Source: Bog-159 sp035308525
Lineage (GTDB): Bacteria; Acidobacteriota; Terriglobia; Bryobacterales; Bryobacteraceae
DNA: 64,000 bases
Reading direction: 5' to 3'
NCBI GenBank assembly: GCA_035308525.1
Contig: DATGGM010000085.1
Span: 45,729 to 109,728, forward strand
Every line of letters starts with the position of its first letter. Position 1 is the stretch's first letter. Under the pieces are notes generated by a model. It was not told the origin of the DNA. It saw only the letters and a program-made list of their open reading frames with translations, and ran no database searches. Shown here one piece after another: positions 8,037-16,982 of this stretch. Made by a program: the position numbers and the translations under genes.

Positions 8037-9764
8037 ATGCACCAGGGAGCGAAACTGCGGAACCTGACTCAATCCAAACAAACAGCCAGATCCCAGTGGA
8101 GGAGGTGCATTCTGTCTCTACGCCGATTTCCCAAGTTCGTCATATCGAGTTGCATATTGACCGTTCCGATTTTACTTTCGACTCTGAGCACCAAGAGTTA
8201 CGCAATCCCCGCATTCTCCCGTCAGTATGGGACCTCCTGCACAACTTGCCACCTGGACTTCCCCAAGCTGAACGATTTTGGCAAAGCCTTCAAGGATGCC
8301 GGATTCAAGTTTCCCAAGGATGACGAAACCTTCGTCAAGAACCCGCCGGTGATGTTGGGAGCGCCAGCGCAAAAGGATGTCTGGCCGCACAGCGTCTGGC
8401 CGGGAACTATTCCGGGGATGCCGCCCATCGGGCTGCGCATGAACAACTTCTTCCAGGTGACCGGCTCCAACGCGAACCGCTTTAATGCGCTGGCGGCTCC
8501 GGGCACGGTTCCCCCGGTCATTCCGGGAAGCGATTTTGAAACCGGTTTCTTCAGCATTTTCATGGCTGGGAACTTCGGCAGCGACATCGCATTCTGGGTG
8601 GACGATGATATCAGCGTGGCCGGAGACAACGGCGCAGGCGGTTTGGGCGACGGCTACCTGAAAATGGTGAATATCGGGCGGTTGCTGAAATTGCCGACCG
8701 ACCTGTTGAGCGTCCGGGCCGGCCAATTCGAGCTGGATCTGCCATTCACGCAGGCGCGCAGCATCAATCTGAGCCCGTACGATATTTATACCGAGAGCAA
8801 CGTGGGCGCCATTAACTCGATGGTCCCGTTGCAACAGAACGTGGCCAACCAGTTCACGTTCGCGGGCGCCGCTAAGGGTATCGAGTTCAGCGGCGGCCAC
8901 ACTTACGGCGGCTATCACTACTCGGTGGCCATCATCGACCAGAACACCAGCGGCATCGGCCAGTCGAGCAACAGCAGCCCGTATGTGCCTTCGGCCACCG
9001 GCGGTGCGGGCGGCGGCGTGGGCTACGGCTCGGACTCGGGTTACAAGGACATTTACGCGCGCTTCGCGTACCGCTTCAACCTCGAGCGGGACAGCGAAAG
9101 CCGCCGCTCCGTGCAGGCCGCCGGCCAAACCGGGCCGCGTGACCACACTTATCTCAACTTAGGCACTTTCTATATGCACGGCAAATCGCAGCAGGGCGTG
9201 CTGGGGGCGGACGCCAGCGGCAACCCCAGCCTGCTGTATGCGCACGAGCCCTTCTACCGGCTCGGCGGCGATTTCAGCTTCAACTACCGCAACTTCAATC
9301 TGTTCGGCCTGTACATGTTCGCCCGCGACAACAACCTGCTGCCCGTGGATTCGAGCGGCGCCCTGATTCCCCTGCCGCTGGGCACCACGGCGGCCGTGCC
9401 GGTCAACTTCATTACCAGCGTGCCGGCCAAGTTCAACGGTGGTTTCGTGGAGGCGGACTACCTGATGTTGCCGTGGATCATGGCCATCGCCCGGTGGGAC
9501 GGCGTCAACTCGAGTGCGGACCGCATCAACGGGCTGGCGCTGGCGGGCGGCACGGCGTACTTCGGTCCCCTACAATCCACCCGCAACCGGTTCACGCCCG
9601 GAATTCAGTTTCTGATTCACCCGAACATAAAAGCGTCGTTCGAATATCAGTTCCGGCCGAAGCAGTTCGCGCAAGTGGTCACCAACCCTTCCACGGGGTT
9701 GCAGGAGCCCTTGAGTCCTTTCCGGGTGAATACGGCGCTGGTGGGCTTGGAATTCGTTTATTAA
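8037..9764 (+). CDS. Cyc2-like outer-membrane monohaem cytochrome-porin fusion
   Basis: Predicted to be a beta-barrel outer-membrane protein with one c-type haem at its mature N-terminus. After a signal peptide (hydrophobic core about residues 34-50, ending TKSYA) the mature protein begins IPAFSRQYGTSCTTCHLDFP. This closely fits the AxPxFARQTGxxCxxCHxxxPxL signature of Cyc2, the fused cytochrome-porin linked to extracellular iron oxidation. The remaining 500 or so residues are Gly/aromatic-rich amphipathic strands ending in LVGLEFVY, with the C-terminal aromatic expected of a barrel. It is the first gene of a co-directional run ending at 18144. The family fit is my reading of motif and layout; iron oxidation is not shown, and related proteins occur in bacteria not known to oxidise iron. 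The start is uncertain: ATG 8037 has no ribosome site, while a strong one precedes codon 8112. Confidence 0.75.
   Translation: MHQGAKLRNLTQSKQTARSQWRRCILSLRRFPKFVISSCILTVPILLSTLSTKSYAIPAFSRQYGTSCTTCHLDFPKLNDFGKAFKDAGFKFPKDDETFVKNPPVMLGAPAQKDVWPHSVWPGTIPGMPPIGLRMNNFFQVTGSNANRFNALAAPGTVPPVIPGSDFETGFFSIFMAGNFGSDIAFWVDDDISVAGDNGAGGLGDGYLKMVNIGRLLKLPTDLLSVRAGQFELDLPFTQARSINLSPYDIYTESNVGAINSMVPLQQNVANQFTFAGAAKGIEFSGGHTYGGYHYSVAIIDQNTSGIGQSSNSSPYVPSATGGAGGGVGYGSDSGYKDIYARFAYRFNLERDSESRRSVQAAGQTGPRDHTYLNLGTFYMHGKSQQGVLGADASGNPSLLYAHEPFYRLGGDFSFNYRNFNLFGLYMFARDNNLLPVDSSGALIPLPLGTTAAVPVNFITSVPAKFNGGFVEADYLMLPWIMAIARWDGVNSSADRINGLALAGGTAYFGPLQSTRNRFTPGIQFLIHPNIKASFEYQFRPKQFAQVVTNPSTGLQEPLSPFRVNTALVGLEFVY
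8098..8107 (+). promoter_or_regulatory. strong Shine-Dalgarno pointing to a non-ATG start at 8112 (CTG)
   Basis: GGAGGAGGTG lies inside the frame opened by the ATG at 8037. It sits 3 bases before an ATT codon (8109) and, counted from the GGAGG at 8101-8105, 6 bases before a CTG codon (8112). Starting at 8112 would give a compact signal peptide (SLRRFPKF followed by the hydrophobic core). No ATG, GTG or TTG lies at a suitable distance. The site may set the true start of the haem-porin. Confidence 0.45.
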
Positions 9765-9780
9765 AAGGAAAATACTCAAA

Positions 9781-10350
9781 ATGAAAAAACTGACAGTGGT
9801 TCTATTCGCAGCTTCTCTGTGCGCCTACGCGGCGAACATCAGCGGTAAAGTAGCAGGCGGCAAGGGCGCATCCGTGGTGTACGTGGATGCGGTAGCAGGC
9901 AAGACGTTCCCCGCGCCCACTAAAGCGGTGGTCATGGATCAGAAACAGTTGTTGTTCGCGCCGCACATCCTGGTTGTCCAGCAGGGCGCTACGGTGGAGT
10001 TTCTGAACAGCGATAAAGTGGCGCACAACATTTTCTGGCCGTCGATCAGCGGGAACAAAAAGCTGGGACACAACATGGGCACCTGGCCCAGCGGGCAGAA
10101 GCGCGACTTCAAGTTCGACACTCCCGGCGTGGTGTCGCTGCTCTGCAACGTGCACCCCGAAATGTCCGGCTTCGTGATTGTGGCGCCCACTCCTTATTAT
10201 GCCGAGACGGATGCCGACGGCAATTTCAAGCTCGCCGACGTGCCGGCGGGCAGCTACACGGTCACCGCCTGGCATGAAGGCATGAAGACGCAGTCGAAAC
10301 CCGTCACCGTAGGAGCCGACGCGACGGTGGACTTTTCGCTCTCCAAGTAA
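9781..10350 (+). CDS. periplasmic cupredoxin (amicyanin/plastocyanin-like) with C-terminal carboxypeptidase-regulatory-like domain
   Basis: A 189-residue exported protein with signal peptide MKKLTVVLFAASLCAYA. The type 1 copper ligands are visible: His in KVAHNIFWP and the C-x2-H-x2-M cluster in LLCNVHPEMSGF, whose spacing matches amicyanin. The last 55 residues (ETDADGNFKLADVPAGSY...) form a carboxypeptidase-regulatory-like beta domain. A single-electron shuttle in the periplasm is the natural role. It lies 16 bases after the haem-porin and 33 before the oxidoreductase gene, so it is well placed to carry electrons between the outer-membrane haem and the bc-type complex; that link is inference. 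Confidence 0.85.
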   Translation: MKKLTVVLFAASLCAYAANISGKVAGGKGASVVYVDAVAGKTFPAPTKAVVMDQKQLLFAPHILVVQQGATVEFLNSDKVAHNIFWPSISGNKKLGHNMGTWPSGQKRDFKFDTPGVVSLLCNVHPEMSGFVIVAPTPYYAETDADGNFKLADVPAGSYTVTAWHEGMKTQSKPVTVGADATVDFSLSK

Positions 10351-10383
10351 GCCGGCAAAAAGCGCTACGTTGTCCCTTTAACC

Positions 10384-12291
10384 ATGCTGACGCGCTTCCG
10401 CGACAAAAAAGTAGACCGCAGCTGGCTGAATAGCAACTTCCCGTGCATGATGGCCTGTCCGGCCGGCACCAACGCCGGCCGGTACGTGGCCCTCATCGCC
10501 GAGGGGCGCTTCGAGGAGGCGTATCATTACGCGCGGGATCCCAATCCCATGGCCAGCATCTGTGGCCGGGTCTGCGCGCATCCCTGTGAGACCGCCTGCC
10601 GGCGCGGCGCGGTGGACAAGCCCATCCAAATCCGCGCGCTGAAGCGCCTGCTCACCGAGCGTTACGGTCCGGAATCCCGCCATCCTCTGCCCAGAAGGCG
10701 GCAGCCGGCCGCGCCGCAGCCGTATCGCGTCGCCGTGGTGGGCAGCGGTCCGGTGGGTCTCTCGGCGGCGCACGATCTGGGCCTGATGGGCTACTCCGTA
10801 ACGATTTTTGAAGCCGCGCCGGTGGCCGGCGGAATGCTGAAGCTGGGCATTCCCGAATATCGCCTGCCGCGCAGCGTGGTGGAAGCGCAGGTGCGCGAAA
10901 TCCTGGAATCCGGCGACATCACGTTGAAAGTGAATCAAGCCGCCGGCCGCGATTTCACGATCTCCGGCCTGCGCGGCCAGGGCTTCGACGCGGTGGTGAT
11001 CGCGGTGGGCGCGCACCGCAGCCGGGACCTCTCCATCCCCGGCGTGGATCTGGATGGCGTACACAAAGCCGTCGATTTCCTGCTCAACGCCAACCTGGGC
11101 TATCGCTTCACCATCGGCAAGAAGGTCGTGGTGATCGGCGGCGGCAACGTAGCCATGGACGTGGCCCGTTCGGCGGCGCGCGAAGTTTTGCGGCAGCATG
11201 CGGGGGCTCCCGAGGAAGCCGTGCCCAGCGACGAGAACGTCGCCGCGGTGGCCACGCACGAGATGGTGGATGTTTCGCTGTCGGCCCTGCGCCTGGGCGC
11301 GCAGGAGGTCAGCATCGTGTGCCTGGAGAAGCGGCATGAGATGCCGGCCGCGCTCGAGGAGATCGAAGAAGCCGAAACAGAAGGCATCCTGATGCACGAC
11401 GGCCGCGGACCGCATCGCATTCTGGGGAGCGGGGGCAAGGTAACCGGCCTCGAAACTCTCAAAACTCGCCATGTTTTCGACGGGGCCGGCCGGTTCAATC
11501 CCGCGTTTGAAGAGAACAGCGAGTCCGTGATCGAATGCGACACGGTGATTCTGGCAATCGGCCAGGCCCCCAACCTGGATTTTCTGAAGCCGGAGGACGG
11601 CGTGAAGGTGTCGCCGCGAGGTCTGGTGGTGGCGGACCGCGAGACGCTGATGACGTCTGCCCCGGGGGTCTTTGCGGGCGGCGATTGCGTGTTCGGCCCG
11701 CGCCTGATCATCGACAGCGTGGGCGACGGAAAGCGCATCGCCATCGCCATCGACGAATATCTGACGGGGCGCAAGCATCCCGATCCGGAGATATCCGTCG
11801 AGGTGCTGGATCACCACAAGATGTTCGCCGACTACATGCGGTTGTCGCGCCAGCCAGTGCCGATGGTGCCCCTGGAACGGCGCACCGGCGTGACGGAAGT
11901 GGAGGTGGGCTTCGACGAGCAGTCCGCCATGGCTGAAGCGCGCCGCTGCCTGCGCTGCTGGATCAACACGGTTTTCGAAGGCAACGAACCGGATGGCTCG
12001 CAGTGCGTGCTGTGCGGCGGCTGCGCGGATGTTTGCCCAGAGGAATGCCTGCGGCTGGTGCCGCTGGCGCAGATCGATTTCCCGCCCGAGGTGCTGGCCG
12101 AGATCCGCGAGAACGAACCGCTCTACCGCGTGGAACTCGACGATGTGGCCGCCGCGGAACTGGGCGTGATCCACGGGTCGGCCATGCTGAAGGACGAAAC
12201 GCGCTGCATCCGGTGCGGGCTGTGCGCGGAGCGCTGCCCGGTGAGCGTGATCACCATGGAGGCGTACAGCATCGGCGCGGCCGCATGCTGA
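10384..12291 (+). CDS. GltD-like NAD(P)/FAD oxidoreductase with N- and C-terminal 4Fe-4S domains
   Basis: A 635-residue cytoplasmic iron-sulfur flavoprotein. Residues 15-80 carry the GltD-type N-terminal cluster domain (CMMACPAGTNAGRY, then CGRVCAHPCETACRRG). FAD binding is shown by VVGSGPVGLSAAHDLG near residue 118, NAD(P) binding by VVIGGGNVAMDVARSA near 248, and the second FAD motif by GVFAGGDCVFGPR. The C-terminus adds a two-cluster ferredoxin domain (CVLCGGCADVCP near 541, CIRCGLCAERCP near 608). GltD-like modules move electrons between NAD(P)H and clusters or partner proteins. Lying directly before the Rieske gene, it could couple NAD(P)(H) or ferredoxin to the quinone/bc complex. Not glutamate synthase itself: no large subunit gene is near. 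Confidence 0.85.
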   Translation: MLTRFRDKKVDRSWLNSNFPCMMACPAGTNAGRYVALIAEGRFEEAYHYARDPNPMASICGRVCAHPCETACRRGAVDKPIQIRALKRLLTERYGPESRHPLPRRRQPAAPQPYRVAVVGSGPVGLSAAHDLGLMGYSVTIFEAAPVAGGMLKLGIPEYRLPRSVVEAQVREILESGDITLKVNQAAGRDFTISGLRGQGFDAVVIAVGAHRSRDLSIPGVDLDGVHKAVDFLLNANLGYRFTIGKKVVVIGGGNVAMDVARSAAREVLRQHAGAPEEAVPSDENVAAVATHEMVDVSLSALRLGAQEVSIVCLEKRHEMPAALEEIEEAETEGILMHDGRGPHRILGSGGKVTGLETLKTRHVFDGAGRFNPAFEENSESVIECDTVILAIGQAPNLDFLKPEDGVKVSPRGLVVADRETLMTSAPGVFAGGDCVFGPRLIIDSVGDGKRIAIAIDEYLTGRKHPDPEISVEVLDHHKMFADYMRLSRQPVPMVPLERRTGVTEVEVGFDEQSAMAEARRCLRCWINTVFEGNEPDGSQCVLCGGCADVCPEECLRLVPLAQIDFPPEVLAEIRENEPLYRVELDDVAAAELGVIHGSAMLKDETRCIRCGLCAERCPVSVITMEAYSIGAAAC

Positions 12292-12303
12292 GGAGCGAAC
12301 ACA

Positions 12304-12774
12304 ATGCCTGAAGAAGACAAGACACAGCCCACACGGCGGGAGGCATTCATCAAGCTGGGGGTGGGTTCGGTGGCGGCGGCCTGCGCGGGAGCGGGGGTGT
12401 TCGGCTACTCGTACCTGTCGCCAAACGTGCTCTACGAGCCGTCGCCGATCGCCAACGCGGGCAAGCCGGAACGTTATCCGCGGGGCTCGGTGACCCAGGA
12501 CCTGCAGGCCGGCATCTACGTGATCCACGGGCCGGAAGGCTTCTACGCGCTGTCGGCCACCTGCACGCATCTGGGCTGCCTGACGGCATGGAACGCCGAG
12601 CAGGGCATCATCGCATGCCCATGCCACGGCAGCAAATTCAGCCAGCAGGGCGCCAAGCTGGAAGGACCCGCGCCGCGCGGACTGCCCTGGCTGAAGGTCT
12701 GGCTGAGCGATGAAGGCGAACTGCTGGTGGATCGCGCCACGGTCATTCCGCAAAAGCAGTACTTGAGGACATGA
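12304..12774 (+). CDS. Rieske 2Fe-2S protein of a cytochrome bc-type complex
   Basis: A 156-residue protein with an N-terminal twin-arginine signal-anchor (RREAFIKL then a hydrophobic helix, residues 19-40) and a Rieske fold. The cluster ligands are C87 and H89 in CTHLGC and C105 and H108 in CPCHGSKF; C92 and C107 form the usual disulfide. QGAKLEGPAPRGLPWL is the typical segment after the cluster. It takes electrons from quinol at the Qo site and passes them to a c-type cytochrome. The stop overlaps the cytochrome b start by four bases. Confidence 0.93.
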   Translation: MPEEDKTQPTRREAFIKLGVGSVAAACAGAGVFGYSYLSPNVLYEPSPIANAGKPERYPRGSVTQDLQAGIYVIHGPEGFYALSATCTHLGCLTAWNAEQGIIACPCHGSKFSQQGAKLEGPAPRGLPWLKVWLSDEGELLVDRATVIPQKQYLRT

Positions 12775-13504
12775 TGACCATTCAGGATCTGCGCGACAGC
12801 CGCGTTTGGCGCTCCGTTTTCCGCGGCGGCAGCGGCGCCACCAATCTGCGCCGCTCGCTGGCCATCCAGCAGAACGTGTTTCTGCACCTGGCTTCGGTCA
12901 AGGCTCGCAAGCATGCCCTCGAATTTAACGTCACCTGGTACCTGGGGACGCTCAGCTTCGGGACCTTTCTGATCCTGGTGGTCACCGGCATCCTGCTGAT
13001 GCTCTACTACCACCCCTCGGTGCCGCAGGCTTATGCGGACATGAAAGACCTGCAATTCGTAGTCTCGGCCGGGGTGTTCCTGCGCAATCTGCATCGATGG
13101 TCGGCGCACACCATGGTGATGTTGGTGTTCGCGCACATGTTCAAGGTTTTCTATCGCGGCGCGTACCGCAAGCCGCGCGAGTTCAATTGGGTGATCGGCG
13201 TGATTCTGCTGATCGTCACGCTATTGCTCAGCTACACCGGCTACCTGCTGCCCTGGGACCAACTGGCTTACTGGGCCATCACGGTGGGCTCGAACATCAT
13301 GTCCGCCGTGCCGGTGTTGGGCCAGAAGATCCGCTTCCTGATGCTGGGCGGTAATACGGTGAACGCCAACGCGCTGCTGCGTTTCTATGTGTTGCACTGC
13401 GTGATCCTGCCCCTCGCGGCGTTCCTGCTGGTCGCCGTTCATTTCTGGCGCATCCGCAAAGACGGCGGCCTGTACACGGGTCACGCCGGACAGAAGGAAT
13501 CCAA

Positions 13505-13508
<4 letters not shown>
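12771..13508 (+). CDS. cytochrome b (b6-like N-terminal half)
   Basis: A 245-residue four-helix membrane protein that binds two b haems. The ligand His pairs are visible with correct spacing: HRW...AHMF (14 apart) in helix B and LHCV...VHFW (15 apart) in helix D, followed by RIRKDGG as in cytochrome b6. KPREFNWVIGV after helix B is also family-typical. The Cys that carries the extra covalent haem in b6 of the b6f complex is absent (WYLGTLSFG at that place). Split cytochrome b with a separate subunit IV-like gene downstream; both junctions overlap by four bases (ATGA). Confidence 0.93.
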
Positions 13509-14215
<707 letters not shown>

Positions 14216-14220
14216 GCGAC

Positions 14221-16251
14221 ATGCGGCTGAAGATACAAGCATGGTGGCAGTTCTTCTTCGGGGATAGCGCGCGCGCGTTCGGATCGCTAAGCGTGATCCT
14301 GCTGGTCTGCCTGGCCATTGCCCCGGCTAAAGATGCGTTCCGTGAATGGACCCGCTATCAATCCAGGTATGTGAAGTTGATCCGGGTCCGGGGTGAAGCC
14401 GCCACACTGCAGCGGCGCTTTCAAGGCGGACTGCAGCAGATCTGGATGCCGGAACTGGGCGTGACCGACCGCTGCGGCACCTGTCACCTGGGCCTCAAAG
14501 AGGCCAGCCTCTGGGACGTCAGCACGCAGCCGTTCCGGCCGCATCCGCCGATTCCGCATTCTCTAACCGAGTTCGGATGTGTCATGTGCCACCGCGGCCA
14601 GGGCGCCGCAACCGGCGTGGAGGAAGCTCACAGCAGCACACTGGCATGGGAGCAGCCCATCCTGCCGGCACGGTATCTGGAAGCATCCTGCGGCCAGTGC
14701 CATTCGAACAACCTCACCGGCACGCCGCAGTTGAACCAGGGGCGCAAGCTGCTGGCCCGGTACGGCTGCGTGTCGTGCCATGTCCTGAAGACGCCGAACG
14801 GACAGCGTCTCGAATCCACTAGCCGGGCCCCCAGCCTGGAGCACATCGCCGAAAAGACCACGCGCGAATGGACGTTCGCCTGGCTGAAGAATCCGCAGGC
14901 TTATGCGGTCACCGCGACCATGCCCAACTTCCAGTTCACTGACGCGGATGCGCGCGATATTTCCGCGTTCCTGATGTCGCAGAGTACGCCCTATCTGCCT
15001 GCCGGCGCGGCGAGCGAACCGGGGCAGGCGGGCGACGCCGCGGCGGGCGCCAGCGTGTACGGCGAATCGTTCTGCGCATCCTGCCACGCCACCGTGAACG
15101 CCGCCGGCATGACGGTGGGCGGCGACGTAGGGCCGGAGCTAACCCGCATCGGCTCCAAAGTCAAGCCCGTATGGCTTGCGGAGTGGCTGCGCAACCCCAA
15201 GACCTACGATCCCGATACGGCCATGCCGCACTACCGCTTCGACCAGAAGATGCTGGGTCCGCTGCGCGGCTTCCTGGAGGCCAAGACGGATACGGATTTC
15301 CTCGGCAGCGTCCATCTGGAACCGGCCACACCGGAACAGATCGGGCACGGTAAAACGCTGGTAACGGAGCGCGGCTGCGCATCTTGCCATGAGATCAACG
15401 GCATCAAGAAGCCGGACAACTTCGCGCCGGAGCTGACCATCGTGGGCAGCGAGTCGCTGGTGAAGATCGTGTTTGCGCCGGGCGTGGCGCACACGCTGCC
15501 CGACTACCTGCAAGCCAAGATCCGCCAGCCGCACACGTTCCCCGGCTCAAAGATGCCGCAATACACGCTGACGCAGCCGCAGGTGGATGCGCTGGTGACT
15601 GCCCTGCTCGCGCAGACCGAACGCGCCCGGACGCTGCCGGAGGCGCTGCGCGTAGCGGGCAAGCGCGAATCGAACTACAGGCCCGCCGGTAAGGCCGGCC
15701 AGTTGATGGCTGACATGAATTGCTTCAGTTGTCATGCGATCAACGGCCGCGGCGGCGATATGGCCCCCGATCTGACTTTTGAAGGAAGCTCCGTGCAGCG
15801 CCGCTGGCTGGTGAGCTTCATGAAGAACCCCAACACGCTGCGTCCCGCCCTGATCCGCCGCATGCCGCGCTTCAATGTGACCGGCGCGGAGGCCGAGACC
15901 ATCGCCGATTATCTGTTGACGGTCTACCAGACGCCGGACTTCGACCGTGACGATTTTGATCCGGCGAAGTTCAGCGCGGGCGATGTGGAGTCGGGCAGGC
16001 AGTTGTTCTATTCCAAGTACGCCTGCCAGGCGTGCCATATCGTGGACCCGCAGAACGATAAAGGCTACATCGGCCCGACGCTGACTCAGGTGGGAGCGCG
16101 GCTGAACGCGGCCTGGATCTTCCACTGGCTGAAAGATCCGCAGGCGCTCCGCCCCGGGACGCAGGAGCCTAACCGCAACATGAGCGATGCAGATGCGCGC
16201 GCATTGACTGCCTTCCTGATAAAACAGAATAAGGAGGCGGCCAAGAAATGA
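14221..16251 (+). CDS. membrane-anchored octahaem cytochrome c
   Basis: A 676-residue protein with a single N-terminal anchor (SLSVILLVCLAIAP) and eight CxxCH motifs: CGTCH, CVMCH, CGQCH, CVSCH, CASCH, CASCH, CFSCH and CQACH. Several are followed by a MP...F segment that could supply the distal Met (for example ATMPNFQF and TAMPHYRF), as in repeated class I cytochrome domains. It replaces cytochrome c1/f as the acceptor of the Rieske protein and can store or relay several electrons in the periplasm. I chose the ATG at 14221; the frame is open further upstream but only as overlap with the cytochrome b gene. It overlaps the next gene by four bases. Confidence 0.9.
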   Translation: MRLKIQAWWQFFFGDSARAFGSLSVILLVCLAIAPAKDAFREWTRYQSRYVKLIRVRGEAATLQRRFQGGLQQIWMPELGVTDRCGTCHLGLKEASLWDVSTQPFRPHPPIPHSLTEFGCVMCHRGQGAATGVEEAHSSTLAWEQPILPARYLEASCGQCHSNNLTGTPQLNQGRKLLARYGCVSCHVLKTPNGQRLESTSRAPSLEHIAEKTTREWTFAWLKNPQAYAVTATMPNFQFTDADARDISAFLMSQSTPYLPAGAASEPGQAGDAAAGASVYGESFCASCHATVNAAGMTVGGDVGPELTRIGSKVKPVWLAEWLRNPKTYDPDTAMPHYRFDQKMLGPLRGFLEAKTDTDFLGSVHLEPATPEQIGHGKTLVTERGCASCHEINGIKKPDNFAPELTIVGSESLVKIVFAPGVAHTLPDYLQAKIRQPHTFPGSKMPQYTLTQPQVDALVTALLAQTERARTLPEALRVAGKRESNYRPAGKAGQLMADMNCFSCHAINGRGGDMAPDLTFEGSSVQRRWLVSFMKNPNTLRPALIRRMPRFNVTGAEAETIADYLLTVYQTPDFDRDDFDPAKFSAGDVESGRQLFYSKYACQACHIVDPQNDKGYIGPTLTQVGARLNAAWIFHWLKDPQALRPGTQEPNRNMSDADARALTAFLIKQNKEAAKK

Positions 16252-16982
16252 GGCGCCTCATTTGTGCGGCATTCGCTTTGATCATCCTGGCCGGATGCAG
16301 CCGGCCCACCCAAACAGGCGGGACTTTTCTCGCCGTTTCGCCCAAGGCGTTCGGAGCCGCGATTACCGAAGTCAGCGGAGGCAAGCAGGTGGCTGGCATC
16401 GGCGCCGGGCTGGACCAGCCGGTGGTTGTGCAGGTAAACGACGTGCAGGGGAGCCCGGTCGCCGGCGCCCTCGTTGTCTTTCGCACACCCGGTGGGGCCG
16501 CGGCCTCACCGCCCTGGGGTTTGACTGGCCCGGATGGCCAGTTCAGTTCCGCGGTGACCCTGGGCAGCAGCGCGGGCCGCTATCAGATCAACGCCTCCAC
16601 GATTGTGAAAGGCGGAAAATCCGTGGAGCTGCGCCTGGACGAAATCGCGCTCGGCCTCCAGCAACAGCAGGGTCGTGTGCTGAACGACCAATATTGTTCG
16701 CGGTGCCACGATACGGAATCCACTCCGGAGCGGGTTTCGAATCACGATAACCTGACGGCCAAGCCGCACGCGTTCACCGAAGGCGCGACGCTGAACGCCA
16801 TGAGCGATGCGGACCTGGTTTCCATCATCGGGCACGGCGGTCCGGCGTTGAACAAATCACCGGAAATGCCGCCCTACGGGTATACTCTGAACAAAGGCGA
16901 CGTGGATGCGTTGATCGCATATATACGCGCCGTCGCCGATCCCCCCTATCGCCTGAAGGGGCTGACCTATGCGAAGAATTGA
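16248..16982 (+). CDS. monohaem c-type cytochrome lipoprotein with Ig-like domain
   Basis: A 244-residue lipoprotein: the signal ends in the lipobox LAGC (residue 17 or so). Residues about 35-130 look like a bacterial Ig-like (Big_1) domain (QPVVVQVNDVQGSPVAGALV). A single class I cytochrome domain follows, with CSRCH at about residue 148 and a candidate distal Met in EMPPYGYTL. It sits four bases inside the end of the octahaem gene and overlaps the next start, so it is part of the same operon and may dock on the complex or link it to the cupredoxin. Confidence 0.85.
   Translation: MRRLICAAFALIILAGCSRPTQTGGTFLAVSPKAFGAAITEVSGGKQVAGIGAGLDQPVVVQVNDVQGSPVAGALVVFRTPGGAAASPPWGLTGPDGQFSSAVTLGSSAGRYQINASTIVKGGKSVELRLDEIALGLQQQQGRVLNDQYCSRCHDTESTPERVSNHDNLTAKPHAFTEGATLNAMSDADLVSIIGHGGPALNKSPEMPPYGYTLNKGDVDALIAYIRAVADPPYRLKGLTYAKN

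Noticed and set aside
10378..12753. A 791-residue open frame on the minus strand opposite the oxidoreductase and Rieske genes
   Set aside because: The plus-strand genes have clear domains and motifs; the minus frame is Arg/His/Ala-rich noise expected opposite GC-rich genes.
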